Origin: Parasedimentitalea maritima
Lineage (GTDB): Bacteria > Pseudomonadota > Alphaproteobacteria > Rhodobacterales > Rhodobacteraceae
Direction: 5' to 3'
NCBI RefSeq assembly: GCF_005771405.1
Contig: NZ_VAUA01000014.1
Coordinates: 85,271 to 149,270, forward strand
DNA: 64,000 nucleotides
The position numbers and the translations under genes are program-made. Shown piece by piece: positions 52,646-60,725 of this stretch. The notes beneath the pieces are model-generated. The model saw only the letters and a list, made by a program, of their open reading frames with translations, did no database searches and had not been told where the DNA came from. Within the stretch, counting starts at the first letter, position 1; each line of letters opens with the position of its first letter.

Positions 52646-53933
52646 CCAGAAGTCCTTTGGTGGTCAGGGCAGAGGGGGAATTGATCATGCGGACAATGCG
52701 CATAGCGCTTGCAATTCCATCTTCGTGAAAGCCGTGGCGATTGTATGCGCCGGCAAACCACGTGTTGTAACGACCTTGCATGCCACGGATTTCGCGCTGT
52801 GCTTGTAAGGCGGCTTTGTCGAAAATCGGGTGAGAGAATTCTACTTGATCATAAATCATGTCAGAAGGAATTGGACGCGTCGGGTTCAGTGTCACGAAGA
52901 GAGGATCATTTTCTGGAATACTTTGCAGTCGATTCATCCAATATGTCACACCGACGCCGCCATCTTGGCTTCGATAAGCCCAGCTTGACCAACAGCTACG
53001 ACGTTTTGGCATTTGCCCAACGTCACAATGCAAAACTGCCGTGTTGGGTTGATATCGGATTGCCCCAAGGGCTTCCTTTTCTGCCGTTGTGGCATTTGAG
53101 CCCAGTATCGCAAGGGCCTGATCAGAGTGGCAGGCAAAGACAACATCATCGAATTCCATACAGCCCTGCCCTTGCGCAACAACTGACACGCCGACCTTGT
53201 TACGAGTCACTTGTTCAATCGGCGATGCTATGTGGATTTTGCAACCACGCGCTAAAAGCGCAGTCTCCAAACGACTTACGTATTCAATGCTGCCGCCTTT
53301 TACTGTCCACCACTGGTGCTGTCCGATACCTGCAAGCAAGGCGTGATTGCGAAAAAACTGGACTAGCGATTTGGCCGGAAAGGCATCAACATCGGTCACC
53401 GGAGTGGACCAAATTGCGCCGCACATCGGCATCAGATAATTGTCGCGAAACCAGTTGCCCAATCCCAATTCATCAACCAACTCACCAATAGTTTTGTTGT
53501 CATCAGTCGCGGCGGCTTCGGCCTCTTTACCGAAACGCAGTATGTCAGCAACCATTTTGTAAAACTGAGGCCTGACAAGATTGAGTTTCTGTGCAGAAAT
53601 CGCAGCTAGGCTATTTAACCCGTACTCAATCTTTCCATCGTCAATGCTTGCACAGAAACTCATTTCGCTTTTTATCACTGGAACATCAAGCTCGCGGAAC
53701 AAGCGCGTAAGGTAAGGATATGTGGCGTAATTGAAGACTATGAAACCTGTGTCGACAGGTTGTTTCCTGTTTCTGCCCGCCATAACAGTCCGCGCATGAC
53801 CACCCAGTCGAGGGGAGGCTTCAAACAAAGTTACATGATGTCTCGACGACAAATAATACGCGGCTGATAGGCCTGAGATACCGCCTCCTATGATGGCGAT
53901 CTTGCGGCGTGGGCCTTGGGTTTGATCCAGCAT
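52584..53933 (-). CDS. NAD(P)/FAD-dependent oxidoreductase (amine-oxidase/desaturase type), RpoE regulon
   Basis: This 449-residue flavoprotein has the N-terminal dinucleotide motif IAIIGGGISGLSAAYYLSSR (about residues 12-31), GGHARTV and VDTGFIVFNYATYPYLTRLF. These are typical of the amine-oxidase-like proteins encoded beside cyclopropane synthases and DUF1365 genes. The proposed role is modification of unsaturated fatty acyl chains (as in furan or cyclopropane lipid pathways). The ATG at 53933 with GAGGA upstream is preferred; an upstream extension would cover the RpoE promoter. It is the first gene of the leftward operon. Confidence 0.9.
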   Translation of the reverse strand: MLDQTQGPRRKIAIIGGGISGLSAAYYLSSRHHVTLFEASPRLGGHARTVMAGRNRKQPVDTGFIVFNYATYPYLTRLFRELDVPVIKSEMSFCASIDDGKIEYGLNSLAAISAQKLNLVRPQFYKMVADILRFGKEAEAAATDDNKTIGELVDELGLGNWFRDNYLMPMCGAIWSTPVTDVDAFPAKSLVQFFRNHALLAGIGQHQWWTVKGGSIEYVSRLETALLARGCKIHIASPIEQVTRNKVGVSVVAQGQGCMEFDDVVFACHSDQALAILGSNATTAEKEALGAIRYQPNTAVLHCDVGQMPKRRSCWSSWAYRSQDGGVGVTYWMNRLQSIPENDPLFVTLNPTRPIPSDMIYDQVEFSHPIFDKAALQAQREIRGMQGRYNTWFAGAYNRHGFHEDGIASAMRIVRMINSPSALTTKGLLDDNDEQSDENTFPRDLRTSA

Positions 53934-53964
53934 GCAGTCCTCGTTTTTATATACTGTTTGGTAA

Positions 53965-53994
53965 TTCTTACGCGGCCAGTTGAATTGTGGATCA
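53965..53994 (-). promoter_or_regulatory. RpoE-type promoter of the oxidoreductase-cfa operon
   Basis: TGATCC (minus strand, 53994-53989), an 18-bp spacer and TAAGAA (53970-53965) match the Rhodobacter sphaeroides RpoE promoter pattern. The predicted start leaves a short leader before the ATG at 53933. Confidence 0.8.
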
Positions 53995-54024
53995 CTTTTA
54001 TTTTGAGATAATATACGTTTGACG

Positions 54025-54054
54025 TGATCCACTTGAGTGAGTTGCACGTAAGCT
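54025..54054 (+). promoter_or_regulatory. RpoE-type promoter of the DUF1365-SDR operon
   Basis: TGATCC (54025-54030), an 18-bp spacer and TAAGCT (54049-54054). It is divergent from the promoter at 53965-53994. The -10 ends only 4 bases before the DUF1365 ATG, which implies a leaderless or nearly leaderless mRNA. Confidence 0.8.
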
Positions 54055-54058
54055 TATC

Positions 54059-54823
54059 ATGATAGAACTTGTTCCAGCCCAAACATACCACGCCCGATGC
54101 GGCAGCCTGAAAAACACTTTTAGATACGGTGTTGATTATGTTTTAACCGATACGTCCAGTGACGCACCACCACTTTTGACTCGCAATGGTTTCAACCTGT
54201 TTTCAGTCTGTGACCGCAACCATGGAGGTCGGCGTGGGAATGGCAGTGGTCTCGCTTGGTTTCAAAAAGAGTTACTCAAACGCGAATTTCCGGTTGATCA
54301 GGCACAGCTTCTACTTTTGACCCAGCCAAGATTTTTGTGGTTCCAGTTCAACCCGGTGAGCTTTTGGATTGCGGTAATTGACGGTACCCCGCGTGCCTTT
54401 ATCGCTGAGGTCAACAATACGTTTGGTCATCGCCATTGCTATTTTTGTGCCCATCGTGATTTCCGCCCAATAAAGTGGGCAGACGTGATGGAAGCCGAAA
54501 AACTGATGCATGTTTCGCCGTTTCAGCAGGTCGCGGGGCAGTATCGCTTCAATTTTGATATGACCGATCAGGCTTTTAATATTCGAATTTCGTATAAAAA
54601 TGGCGAACAGGGCGTCCTAGCGACGTTGAGCGGCTTGCGAACTCCAATAACGACAAGGGCATTGGTCAAGGTTGCAATTCGACGACCGTTTGGAGCGGTA
54701 CGGGTGGTGGCCCTTATCTATTGGCAAGCCTTGAAACTATGGTTCAAGCAGGCTCCATTCCTGCGAAAACCCAAACCACCAAAACCGCTAATATCCGACG
54801 CCAACGCCACTGGTCCCAGATAG
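54059..54823 (+). CDS. DUF1365 family protein, RpoE regulon
   Basis: This 254-residue protein begins with the family N-terminus (TYHARCGSLKNTFRYGVDYVL) and contains LLTQPRFLWFQFNPVSFWIA and EVNNTFGHRHCYF, both DUF1365 signatures. Members are nearly always beside amine-oxidase-like and cyclopropane-synthase-like genes and are thought to act with them on membrane fatty acids. The stop overlaps the GTG of the SDR. The ATG lies within a few bases of the expected transcription start. Confidence 0.9.
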   Translation: MIELVPAQTYHARCGSLKNTFRYGVDYVLTDTSSDAPPLLTRNGFNLFSVCDRNHGGRRGNGSGLAWFQKELLKREFPVDQAQLLLLTQPRFLWFQFNPVSFWIAVIDGTPRAFIAEVNNTFGHRHCYFCAHRDFRPIKWADVMEAEKLMHVSPFQQVAGQYRFNFDMTDQAFNIRISYKNGEQGVLATLSGLRTPITTRALVKVAIRRPFGAVRVVALIYWQALKLWFKQAPFLRKPKPPKPLISDANATGPR

Positions 54824-55548
54824 TGAGTCCGTTCGAGGGTAAGACCTACTGGTTGATAGGCGCGAGCGAAGGTTTGGGGCGTGAGATTGCAAAAGGTCTG
54901 GCTCTGGCTGGGGCACATGTAATAGTCTCTGCCCGGTCAAAGTCACGTTTACTAGAACTGGCAAACGACTTGGGATCTGCAACGGCCCTCCCAATGGATG
55001 TGACATGCCCCAAATCAGTAATGTACACGGCTCAAGCCGTAGGCCGGGTTGATGGTGTGATCTATAACGCCGGCGTCTATGAACCAATGCATACGCAGGA
55101 CTGGGATGTCAAAGCGGCGATCTCGATGCTTGATGTAAATTTCGCCGGTGCATTAAGGGTTTTACATCATATCATGCCGCAATTAATTGCGGATGATAAA
55201 GGGGATGTAACCTTGGTTGGGTCGCTGGCAGGATATCGAGGCCTACCGGCCGCCATTGGCTATGGTGCAAGCAAGGCCGCCTTGATCAGCTTGGCTGAAA
55301 CGATGCGCTACGACCTGAGAAATAGTGGCGTCACGGTGCGTATCGTCAATCCAGGCTTTATCAAAACGCGCCTGACCGACAAGAATAGCTTCGTAATGCC
55401 CCAACTTATGAAGCCCGAAAAAGCCGCAAGTCACGTCCTAAAGGCCATGGAGCATCGCCGATTTCGCACTGATTTCCCGCGTCCTTTTTCATGGCTCATA
55501 AAGGCCATGCAGCTGCTACCTGACTGGGTCGTTTATCGAGGCAAGTAA
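54823..55548 (+). CDS. Short-chain dehydrogenase/reductase, RpoE regulon
   Basis: This 241-residue SDR has cofactor motif GASEGLGREIAKGLALAG (about residues 13-30), NAG at about 82, catalytic Ser in LVGSLAG and the YGASK motif (Tyr and Lys about residues 147-151). All catalytic residues are intact, unlike the SDR at 4030. The GTG at 54823 overlaps the DUF1365 stop; a longer frame lies inside that gene. It is probably the reductase of the same lipid-modification set. Confidence 0.9.
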   Translation: MSPFEGKTYWLIGASEGLGREIAKGLALAGAHVIVSARSKSRLLELANDLGSATALPMDVTCPKSVMYTAQAVGRVDGVIYNAGVYEPMHTQDWDVKAAISMLDVNFAGALRVLHHIMPQLIADDKGDVTLVGSLAGYRGLPAAIGYGASKAALISLAETMRYDLRNSGVTVRIVNPGFIKTRLTDKNSFVMPQLMKPEKAASHVLKAMEHRRFRTDFPRPFSWLIKAMQLLPDWVVYRGK

Positions 55549-55552
55549 TTAA

Positions 55553-55580
55553 TAGGCCCCGCGAAACGCGACGGGACCTA
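55553..55580. terminator. Bidirectional terminator-like hairpin between SDR and fasciclin genes
   Basis: TAGG...CGCG pairs imperfectly with CGCG...CCTA across an AAA loop (55553-55580), followed by TATTTCTT. It lies in the 41-bp gap between the convergent gene ends. Confidence 0.5.
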
Positions 55581-55589
55581 TATTTCTTG

Positions 55590-56105
55590 TTAGTGGCAAG
55601 CTGGGCGATTGCCAGGCAACAGAACTTTGTCGATCACATGGATCACGCCATTGTCGGCCTGAATATCTGCGATAACTACGTTTGCCACTTCACCTGAACC
55701 ATCAGCAATATTCACGCCTTCACGACCTGACGTAATACACAGGCGCTCACTTGTCAGGAGTGGCTTGAAATAGTTTGATCCTGAAGGAATCATATCGGCC
55801 GAAAGCTCACGGTCATCCACGTGATACAAAAGCACATCGGTCAGCTGATCTTTATTTTCCGGCTTGAGAAGAGTTTCAACTGTGCCCTCTGGAAGCGCTG
55901 CAAAGGCGTCATTGAGAGGGGCATAAACTGTAAATGGCCCTGGGCCGGACAGCGCTTCGACCAAACCTGCAGCACCGACGGCAGCAACTAAGGTAGAAAA
56001 GCGCTCGTCGCCTGCGGCAATCTCAACGATTGTGTTCGCTTGCACACTCCCTGCGGCAGTGGAAAGGGCAAGAGCAGCGATAACGGCTTTGAGCGTGATT
56101 TTCAT
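55590..56105 (-). CDS. Secreted fasciclin-domain protein, probable RpoE target
   Basis: This 171-residue protein has a signal peptide (MKITLKAVIAALALSTAAGS, cleavage after VQA near residue 22) and one fasciclin (FAS1) domain with FTVYAPLNDAFAALPEGTVE and a C-terminal NGVIHVIDKVLLP H-box-like motif. The ATG at 56105 has GGAGACAG upstream; a start at 56201 would be inside the promoter. FAS1 proteins are secreted or periplasmic adhesion or binding modules. A TGATCC-like promoter precedes it. Confidence 0.9.
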   Translation of the reverse strand: MKITLKAVIAALALSTAAGSVQANTIVEIAAGDERFSTLVAAVGAAGLVEALSGPGPFTVYAPLNDAFAALPEGTVETLLKPENKDQLTDVLLYHVDDRELSADMIPSGSNYFKPLLTSERLCITSGREGVNIADGSGEVANVVIADIQADNGVIHVIDKVLLPGNRPACH

Positions 56106-56162
56106 GATCTGTCTCCTTGGACAATGGGGGCGTTTCACCCGTCTAAATTTAGATTCGTACCA

Positions 56163-56192
56163 AGGATACGGACTGAGTCCGGACATGGATCT
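56163..56192 (-). promoter_or_regulatory. Probable RpoE-type promoter of the fasciclin gene
   Basis: AGATCC (minus strand, 56192-56187), an 18-bp spacer and TATCCT (56168-56163). There is one mismatch to the TGATCC -35. The predicted start is about 50 bp before the ATG. Confidence 0.6.
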
Positions 56193-56225
56193 CAAACTCA
56201 CAAAAACGTTATTATCCAGACATTT

Positions 56226-56254
56226 AAAAGAAAAAGGCCCGCAAATTGCGAGCC
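56226..56254 (-). terminator. Rho-independent terminator of rpoE-chrR
   Basis: On the minus strand GGCTCGC pairs with GCGGGCC (one GU pair) around AATTT, followed by TTTTTCTTTT. A second perfect inverted repeat, GTATATGAC/GTCATATAC (56267-56288), overlaps the chrR stop codon just before it. Confidence 0.75.
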
Positions 56255-56280
56255 CTTAACACTACGGTATATGACAGTGG

Positions 56281-56916
56281 TCATATACGAAAAATAGGTT
56301 GTAACAACCGTGGTAAAAAGGAGCTAAACTGCAAGGGTGCGTCAGTTGCAGCTAGGCAAATGCATGCGTCTCCAGCATCCGCTATTGGTGTATGTTCAAG
56401 ATTTTCGTCGCCAATTTCTACGTCACCAACTCCAAAACGTCCGGTCTCATCACTAAAACTCCCTTGAAGAACCAAGGTCAATTCAAGTCCACTATGACTA
56501 TGATCCGGAACCGCTTGCCCAGCGGGGATATAAATCAAACGCACAGATCCACCGCCAACTTCAGTGAGGATACTTTGCTTAACGCCCATGCCAAGGGTTT
56601 TCCAGCGCGGTGGCTTCCCCTTTAACGCTTCCATCACCGGACTAGGAAAAATCCCTTTGGCATCGAAGATAGGTTCAGACCGAATGGGTGTATCCAGCAT
56701 CGCCATCAGATCGGTTTTCATGCCAGAAGACACAGCAACATTGTCAGATCGTTCAAGTAATGCGCCACCAACCGCTTGATGCGCACCAAGGGACGCACTG
56801 CACTCAGCACAAAGCGAGATATGGGCAGCGACAACCATAGCGAATGGGTGTGGTAAGTTACCAGATACATAGGCCGCGATCATGGTGTCTGGTATGTGAT
56901 GTGTGATTGCATTCAT
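56281..56916 (-). CDS. chrR: ChrR family zinc-binding anti-sigma factor
   Basis: This 211-residue protein has the ChrR architecture. The N-terminal anti-sigma domain has Zn ligands His 6 or 7, His 32, Cys 36 and Cys 39 (AHISLCAEC), and the C-terminal cupin has VPDHSHSGLELTLVLQGSF (about residue 140). In Rhodobacter sphaeroides ChrR holds RpoE inactive and is degraded when singlet oxygen forms. The gene begins directly after the rpoE stop, so the pair is co-translated. Confidence 0.95.
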   Translation of the reverse strand: MNAITHHIPDTMIAAYVSGNLPHPFAMVVAAHISLCAECSASLGAHQAVGGALLERSDNVAVSSGMKTDLMAMLDTPIRSEPIFDAKGIFPSPVMEALKGKPPRWKTLGMGVKQSILTEVGGGSVRLIYIPAGQAVPDHSHSGLELTLVLQGSFSDETGRFGVGDVEIGDENLEHTPIADAGDACICLAATDAPLQFSSFLPRLLQPIFRI

Positions 56917-57474
56917 TTAGCGCAACCCCTCTAGTTCTTTTCGTAACCGGCGAAGTCCCAGCCGGATGCGTGATTTTACGGTGCCAAGCGGCAGTCCGGT
57001 TTGAATGCTGATCTCTTTATGTGTGAGATCGCCAAGATAGGCCTTCTGGATCATGTCTTTTTGGTCAGGCTGAAGCTGTTCAATAGCAGTCTTTAAATGC
57101 TCTGCTTCTTGGTCAATGGCCAATATTTGACTGGCATCAGGCTCGGACCCGGGGTCTTGAGCCAGTTCCTCGGGAACTGGGCGATTTTCTTTTCGGATAA
57201 TATCAATCTGTCTGTTGCGAGCGATTTGATAGATCCAAGCCGATGCCTGAGCGCGATGAGGGTCGAACATCGAAGCCTTGCGCCAAACGGTCAGCATAAC
57301 ATCCTGAACGATCTCTTCTGCCTGTGCCGACCCAGTACCATTGCGCATCAAAAAACCCTTCAGACGTGGCGCAAAATAGTCAAACAACTCGGAAAAAGCT
57401 GCTCTGTCCCGCAGGTCCCGTACCAACACAAGCCAAACCGTCGGCTGAGACGTTTCCTGCTTTTTTTGCGGCAC
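56917..57474 (-). CDS. rpoE: ECF sigma factor RpoE (ECF11, singlet-oxygen response)
   Basis: This 185-residue ECF sigma factor has region 2 (RDRAAFSELFDYFAPRLKGF through EEIVQDVMLTVWRKA and ASAWIYQIARNRQIDIIRKE) and region 4 (MIQKAYLGDLTHKEISIQTG, GTVKSRIRLGLRRLRKEL). The GTG at 57474 gives the N-terminus expected for the family (MPQKKQETSQPTVW). An ATG at 57546 would add 24 residues but lies at the predicted transcription start. The promoter at 57551-57580 has the RpoE pattern, so the gene is autoregulated. Confidence 0.93.
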   Translation of the reverse strand: MPQKKQETSQPTVWLVLVRDLRDRAAFSELFDYFAPRLKGFLMRNGTGSAQAEEIVQDVMLTVWRKASMFDPHRAQASAWIYQIARNRQIDIIRKENRPVPEELAQDPGSEPDASQILAIDQEAEHLKTAIEQLQPDQKDMIQKAYLGDLTHKEISIQTGLPLGTVKSRIRLGLRRLRKELEGLR

Positions 57475-57550
57475 ACATAATCCAATATTTGAGGGCCTCA
57501 AATAACGAAGGCCTGCAGAGGGAGGGGCTAAAGTAGTTGCGATCATAATG

Positions 57551-57580
57551 AGAATACGGCCGGGTGCAAATTTTGGATCA
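57551..57580 (-). promoter_or_regulatory. RpoE-type autoregulatory promoter of rpoE-chrR
   Basis: TGATCC (minus strand, 57580-57575), an 18-bp spacer and TATTCT (57556-57551). It has the same -35 and spacer as the promoters at 53994 and 54025. Confidence 0.8.
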
Positions 57581-57689
57581 CAAAAAACGCAAATCCAACC
57601 AGTTAATATATGCAACAGTTGCTCTCACAGTGCCCTATCAAACGATTGTAGCTATGAATGGGACCGACTAGCCATAAGATTCCAAGCCG

Positions 57690-59117
57690 TTAAGTGTTCA
57701 ATTTCATTTCCTCGTAAGCGGCAAGAGCCCGTCTTCTACCTTCTCCGAGATCTATAATTGGTTCGGGATATGGGCAGTCAGGTGTCAAATTCCAGGACCT
57801 TGGGCAGGCCTGAAAGAAGTCCAGAGCATCCCGACCCGGTTCGTTCACAAGCTCGGCTACGAAATTGGAAATATATCGCTTTTCCACGTCAAATTTCTCT
57901 GCCTGTTTCTGCGGGTTGAATATCCGAAAAAACGGAACCGCATCCGGCCCTGAACCCGCAACCCACTGCCAACCCATTGCGTTTGCCGCGGGATCCCAAT
58001 CAACCAGGCATTCCTCGAACCAACTCTGACCAATACGCCAGTGCTTTAGCAAATGCTTAGTGAGGTAAGATCCTGCTATCATTCGGCATCGGTTGTGCAT
58101 GTAGCCTGTCACATAAAGCTGTCGCATTGCCGCATCAACAATTGGCACGCCAGTGCGCCCCATTTTCCATCGCCAAACCGTGTCATCCGAGTTTTCCTGC
58201 CACGGAAAATTGTTCCAATTCGGACGCCAATTGCAGTTCACAATTTCCGGTGAATTATAGACGAGATGGTAGGAAAACTCGCGCCATACCAGCTCCTTCA
58301 AGAAATGCTCGGCTCCCTGCCTGCCTTCGTTCATCGCCTGAAGCCCGGCATGCCATACGGTTCGGGGACCGATTTCCCCCCAAGCCAAGTTTTCTGAAAG
58401 ACGCGATGTTGCCTCTTCGGCTGGAAAATCTCGGCGCCCTTTGTAATCGTCAATTGGCCCATCCAAGAAGTGTCTAAGGCGGCCTAGGGCCCTGGTTTCG
58501 CCAACGCAGGCATGTCTCACCAGGACATCAGCCCCACGGTTCATTGCCGTTCGGAGCTGAAGGCTTTCTAGACTACCATTTTCAGGCCAAGAATACGGTG
58601 ATACCAAGGTTTTTGGGGCAATGTTGGCACTGTCTACTGGTCTGCCTCGCACCGCTCGCCACATCGGACTGTAGACCTTGAAGAACCCACCCTGCTTCGT
58701 TTTGACAGCCCATGGCTCGAAGAGTAAATGCCCTGGAAAGCTACGGGCGTCATGACCTGTCGACGTTAGGCTGGTTTTGACGGCCTTGTCGCGTCTAATT
58801 GCGTCCGGATCATAGGCGCGCGTCCACCAAGTAGCAGTTGCACCAGTTTCATTTACAAGAGCCCCTAACACATCCTTGGCCCGTCCCCTGCGAAGAACAA
58901 GCTTTGACCCCAACGACTTCAGCCTGTCACCGAACACTCTTAAGGCTTCATTGAGTCTCCATTTTGCGGCGGCACCATAAGTTTCAACAACTTCGTCTAG
59001 AATAAAAACTGGGATTATGGGGCGACCTGATCTAGCAGCTTCGGACAAGGCAGCGTGGTCTGCCAACCGGAAATCCCGTCTGAACCAAAGAATAATCGGT
59101 GACGCCGTACCTGACAT
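57690..59117 (-). CDS. phr: Deoxyribodipyrimidine photolyase (class I cryptochrome/photolyase family)
   Basis: This 475-residue protein has the N-terminal photolyase α/β domain (ILWFRRDFRLADHAAL, residues 9-24) and the FAD-binding helical domain with FLKELVWREFSYHLVYNSPE, the family signature TGVPIVDAAMRQLYVTGYMH and NRCRMIAGSYLTKHLLKHWR. It repairs UV-induced cyclobutane dimers using light. It is adjacent to rpoE, and the Rhodobacter homologue phrA is an RpoE target, although no clear RpoE promoter was found directly upstream here. Confidence 0.95.
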   Translation of the reverse strand: MSGTASPIILWFRRDFRLADHAALSEAARSGRPIIPVFILDEVVETYGAAAKWRLNEALRVFGDRLKSLGSKLVLRRGRAKDVLGALVNETGATATWWTRAYDPDAIRRDKAVKTSLTSTGHDARSFPGHLLFEPWAVKTKQGGFFKVYSPMWRAVRGRPVDSANIAPKTLVSPYSWPENGSLESLQLRTAMNRGADVLVRHACVGETRALGRLRHFLDGPIDDYKGRRDFPAEEATSRLSENLAWGEIGPRTVWHAGLQAMNEGRQGAEHFLKELVWREFSYHLVYNSPEIVNCNWRPNWNNFPWQENSDDTVWRWKMGRTGVPIVDAAMRQLYVTGYMHNRCRMIAGSYLTKHLLKHWRIGQSWFEECLVDWDPAANAMGWQWVAGSGPDAVPFFRIFNPQKQAEKFDVEKRYISNFVAELVNEPGRDALDFFQACPRSWNLTPDCPYPEPIIDLGEGRRRALAAYEEMKLNT

Positions 59118-59253
59118 GTCTTTTCCTTTTATTGACCAGCCGTTTAAGCTCCGACGTTATCGTACTTAGCTGCCCTATCTATCTAGGCAAAAAGTCATTC
59201 GCGTAATGATAACCGCTTAATGTGCTTTCCTTTCCAGTTCTTTGACCGATGTG

Positions 59254-59283
59254 TGGTCCAAAACGACTCCTAGACCGTAGTGA
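59254..59283 (+). promoter_or_regulatory. Probable RpoE-type promoter of the peroxidase operon
   Basis: TGGTCC (59254-59259), an 18-bp spacer and TAGTGA (59278-59283). There is one mismatch in the -35. The predicted start near 59290 precedes the AGGAGG of the ATG at 59304. Confidence 0.55.
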
Positions 59284-59303
59284 ATGTACAGGAGGTGCAA
59301 AAA

Positions 59304-59825
59304 ATGGCACGCGTTTTACTTTTGATAGCATTTATCGTTGCTGGATTTCAGGTGAAAGCCCTTGATCTGGACGCTTCCTTTGAATCCATCGACGGCGGCA
59401 CACTCACATTGTCACAATGGGACGGGCAAACCGTGCTGGTGGTGAATACGGCCTCCAGATGTGGCTACACGTACCAATACAGTGGTCTGCAAACACTTTA
59501 CGACAGTTACCGAGCGCGCGGCCTTGTAGTTCTCGCAGTTCCATCAAATGACTTTAAGCAGGAACTGGCCAGCAACGCAGAAGTTCAAGACTTCTGCGAT
59601 TTGCAGTACGAGATTGATATGCCCATGACAGGGCTTTCTCATGTGAAGGGGCCCCAAGCGCACCCATTTTTCAAGTCATTGAAAGAGGAAACAGGATTTG
59701 TTCCAAATTGGAATTTCAACAAGGTGCTGATCGCACCTGATGGTAATGTAAGTGCCACTTACCGAGCAAGCACCAAACCGAACTCTTTAAGGCTGCTGCG
59801 CGATCTAGAGAGGGTTTTGAAGTGA
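59304..59825 (+). CDS. Glutathione peroxidase family protein, exported
   Basis: This 173-residue thioredoxin-fold peroxidase has a catalytic Cys in VVNTASRCGYTYQYSGLQTL (about residue 53), the GPx WNFNKVLI motif, and Gln/Trp tetrad equivalents. It begins with a hydrophobic signal-like segment (MARVLLLIAFIVAGFQVKAL), unusual for bacterial GPx proteins, so it is probably periplasmic. The ATG at 59304 has a perfect AGGAGG; the GTG at 59280 would sit in the promoter. It begins an operon with DUF393, TspO and SDR genes and fits peroxide removal after photo-oxidative stress. Confidence 0.88.
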   Translation: MARVLLLIAFIVAGFQVKALDLDASFESIDGGTLTLSQWDGQTVLVVNTASRCGYTYQYSGLQTLYDSYRARGLVVLAVPSNDFKQELASNAEVQDFCDLQYEIDMPMTGLSHVKGPQAHPFFKSLKEETGFVPNWNFNKVLIAPDGNVSATYRASTKPNSLRLLRDLERVLK

Positions 59826-60184
59826 AACCTGACCACCACCCGTTTTCGACTGAGAAAGTAACAGTGTTCTTCGATGGGTCCTGCCCGTTGTGCACGGCAG
59901 AAATTGATTTCTATCAGCGGGCTGATACCCAAGGAGCTTTGAAACTTTTCGACGTGTCATGCGAATCCTTTTCCGGCGATAATAGACTATCCCAAAAGCA
60001 AGCAATGGCGCGGCTACATGTCCGCTTGGCGGATGGGAAACAAATTTCTGGCGCGGGCGGCTTCTTTGAAATGTGGCGTGCAATTCCGTCCTGGCGCTGG
60101 CTCGCAGGCATTTCACGAATTCCCGGTGCCATGACGGTCATGGCACCGGGCTATATCTCGTCTTCCTGCAGATCAGACCCCTAA
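59822..60184 (+). CDS. DUF393 (thiol-disulfide oxidoreductase-like DCC) family protein
   Basis: This 120-residue protein has the N-terminal VFFDGSCPLCTAEIDFYQRA motif, the CxxC-bearing DCC signature, and a central GGFFEMWRAIPSWRWLAGIS segment. The GTG at 59822 overlaps the peroxidase stop as GTGA. The predicted activity is a thiol-disulfide oxidoreductase-like one of unproven substrate. The C-terminal tail is shorter than in many members. Confidence 0.85.
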   Translation: MKPDHHPFSTEKVTVFFDGSCPLCTAEIDFYQRADTQGALKLFDVSCESFSGDNRLSQKQAMARLHVRLADGKQISGAGGFFEMWRAIPSWRWLAGISRIPGAMTVMAPGYISSSCRSDP

Positions 60185-60259
60185 TAGTATGGGTTTTCAG
60201 CCGACTGCACCGGGCGCCCAGCGGGTCCCGAAAATAGCAATATTAACGGACTTATCTCA

Positions 60260-60712
60260 ATGACAAAAACACTTTCTCTCCCGCTATTTCTATTTGCAGT
60301 AATGGGCGGTGGTCTCGCCATCGGCATATTGACCGCCCCTGGTGAATGGTATGCGACACTTCAAAAGCCCACCTTCAACCCGCCTAACTGGATTTTTGGA
60401 CCTGTTTGGACGGTCTTGTATCTGATCATTGCTTATGTTGGCTGGCGCCTATGGCAGCGGGACCCACACGGTCTAATGATGAGACTTTGGTTCGCCCAGA
60501 TGATCCTAAACTTTCTTTGGTCGCCAGTGTTCTTTGCCGCCCAAAAGCCCGGGATCGCGCTACTCAATATATCATTGCTGTTTTTAACTATTGCGCTTTT
60601 CATCGGAGTGTCATGGCGTTTCGATCGCCAGGCTGCGCTGCTTTTTGCTCCATATGTTCTTTGGCTGGGCTTTGCGCTGACCCTCAATGCCGCCATCGTG
60701 TATCTAAATTAA
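60260..60712 (+). CDS. tspO: TspO/MBR family tryptophan-rich sensory protein
   Basis: This 150-residue protein has five hydrophobic helices and the TspO motifs WYATLQKPTFNPPNWIFGPV followed by WTVLYLIIAYVGWRLW, and WSPVFFAAQKPGIALLN. TspO binds tetrapyrroles and in Rhodobacter modulates photopigment gene expression in response to oxygen. Linkage to the RpoE peroxidase operon connects porphyrin handling with photo-oxidative stress. A 75-bp gap separates it from the DUF393 gene. Confidence 0.93.
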   Translation: MTKTLSLPLFLFAVMGGGLAIGILTAPGEWYATLQKPTFNPPNWIFGPVWTVLYLIIAYVGWRLWQRDPHGLMMRLWFAQMILNFLWSPVFFAAQKPGIALLNISLLFLTIALFIGVSWRFDRQAALLFAPYVLWLGFALTLNAAIVYLN

Positions 60713-60725
60713 AGGAAGGGTCACA

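Noticed and set aside
56267..56288. Perfect inverted repeat GTATATGAC/GTCATATAC as an operator for the fasciclin gene
   Set aside because: It overlaps the chrR stop codon and precedes a T-rich terminator, so a 3'-end stem-loop is more likely.
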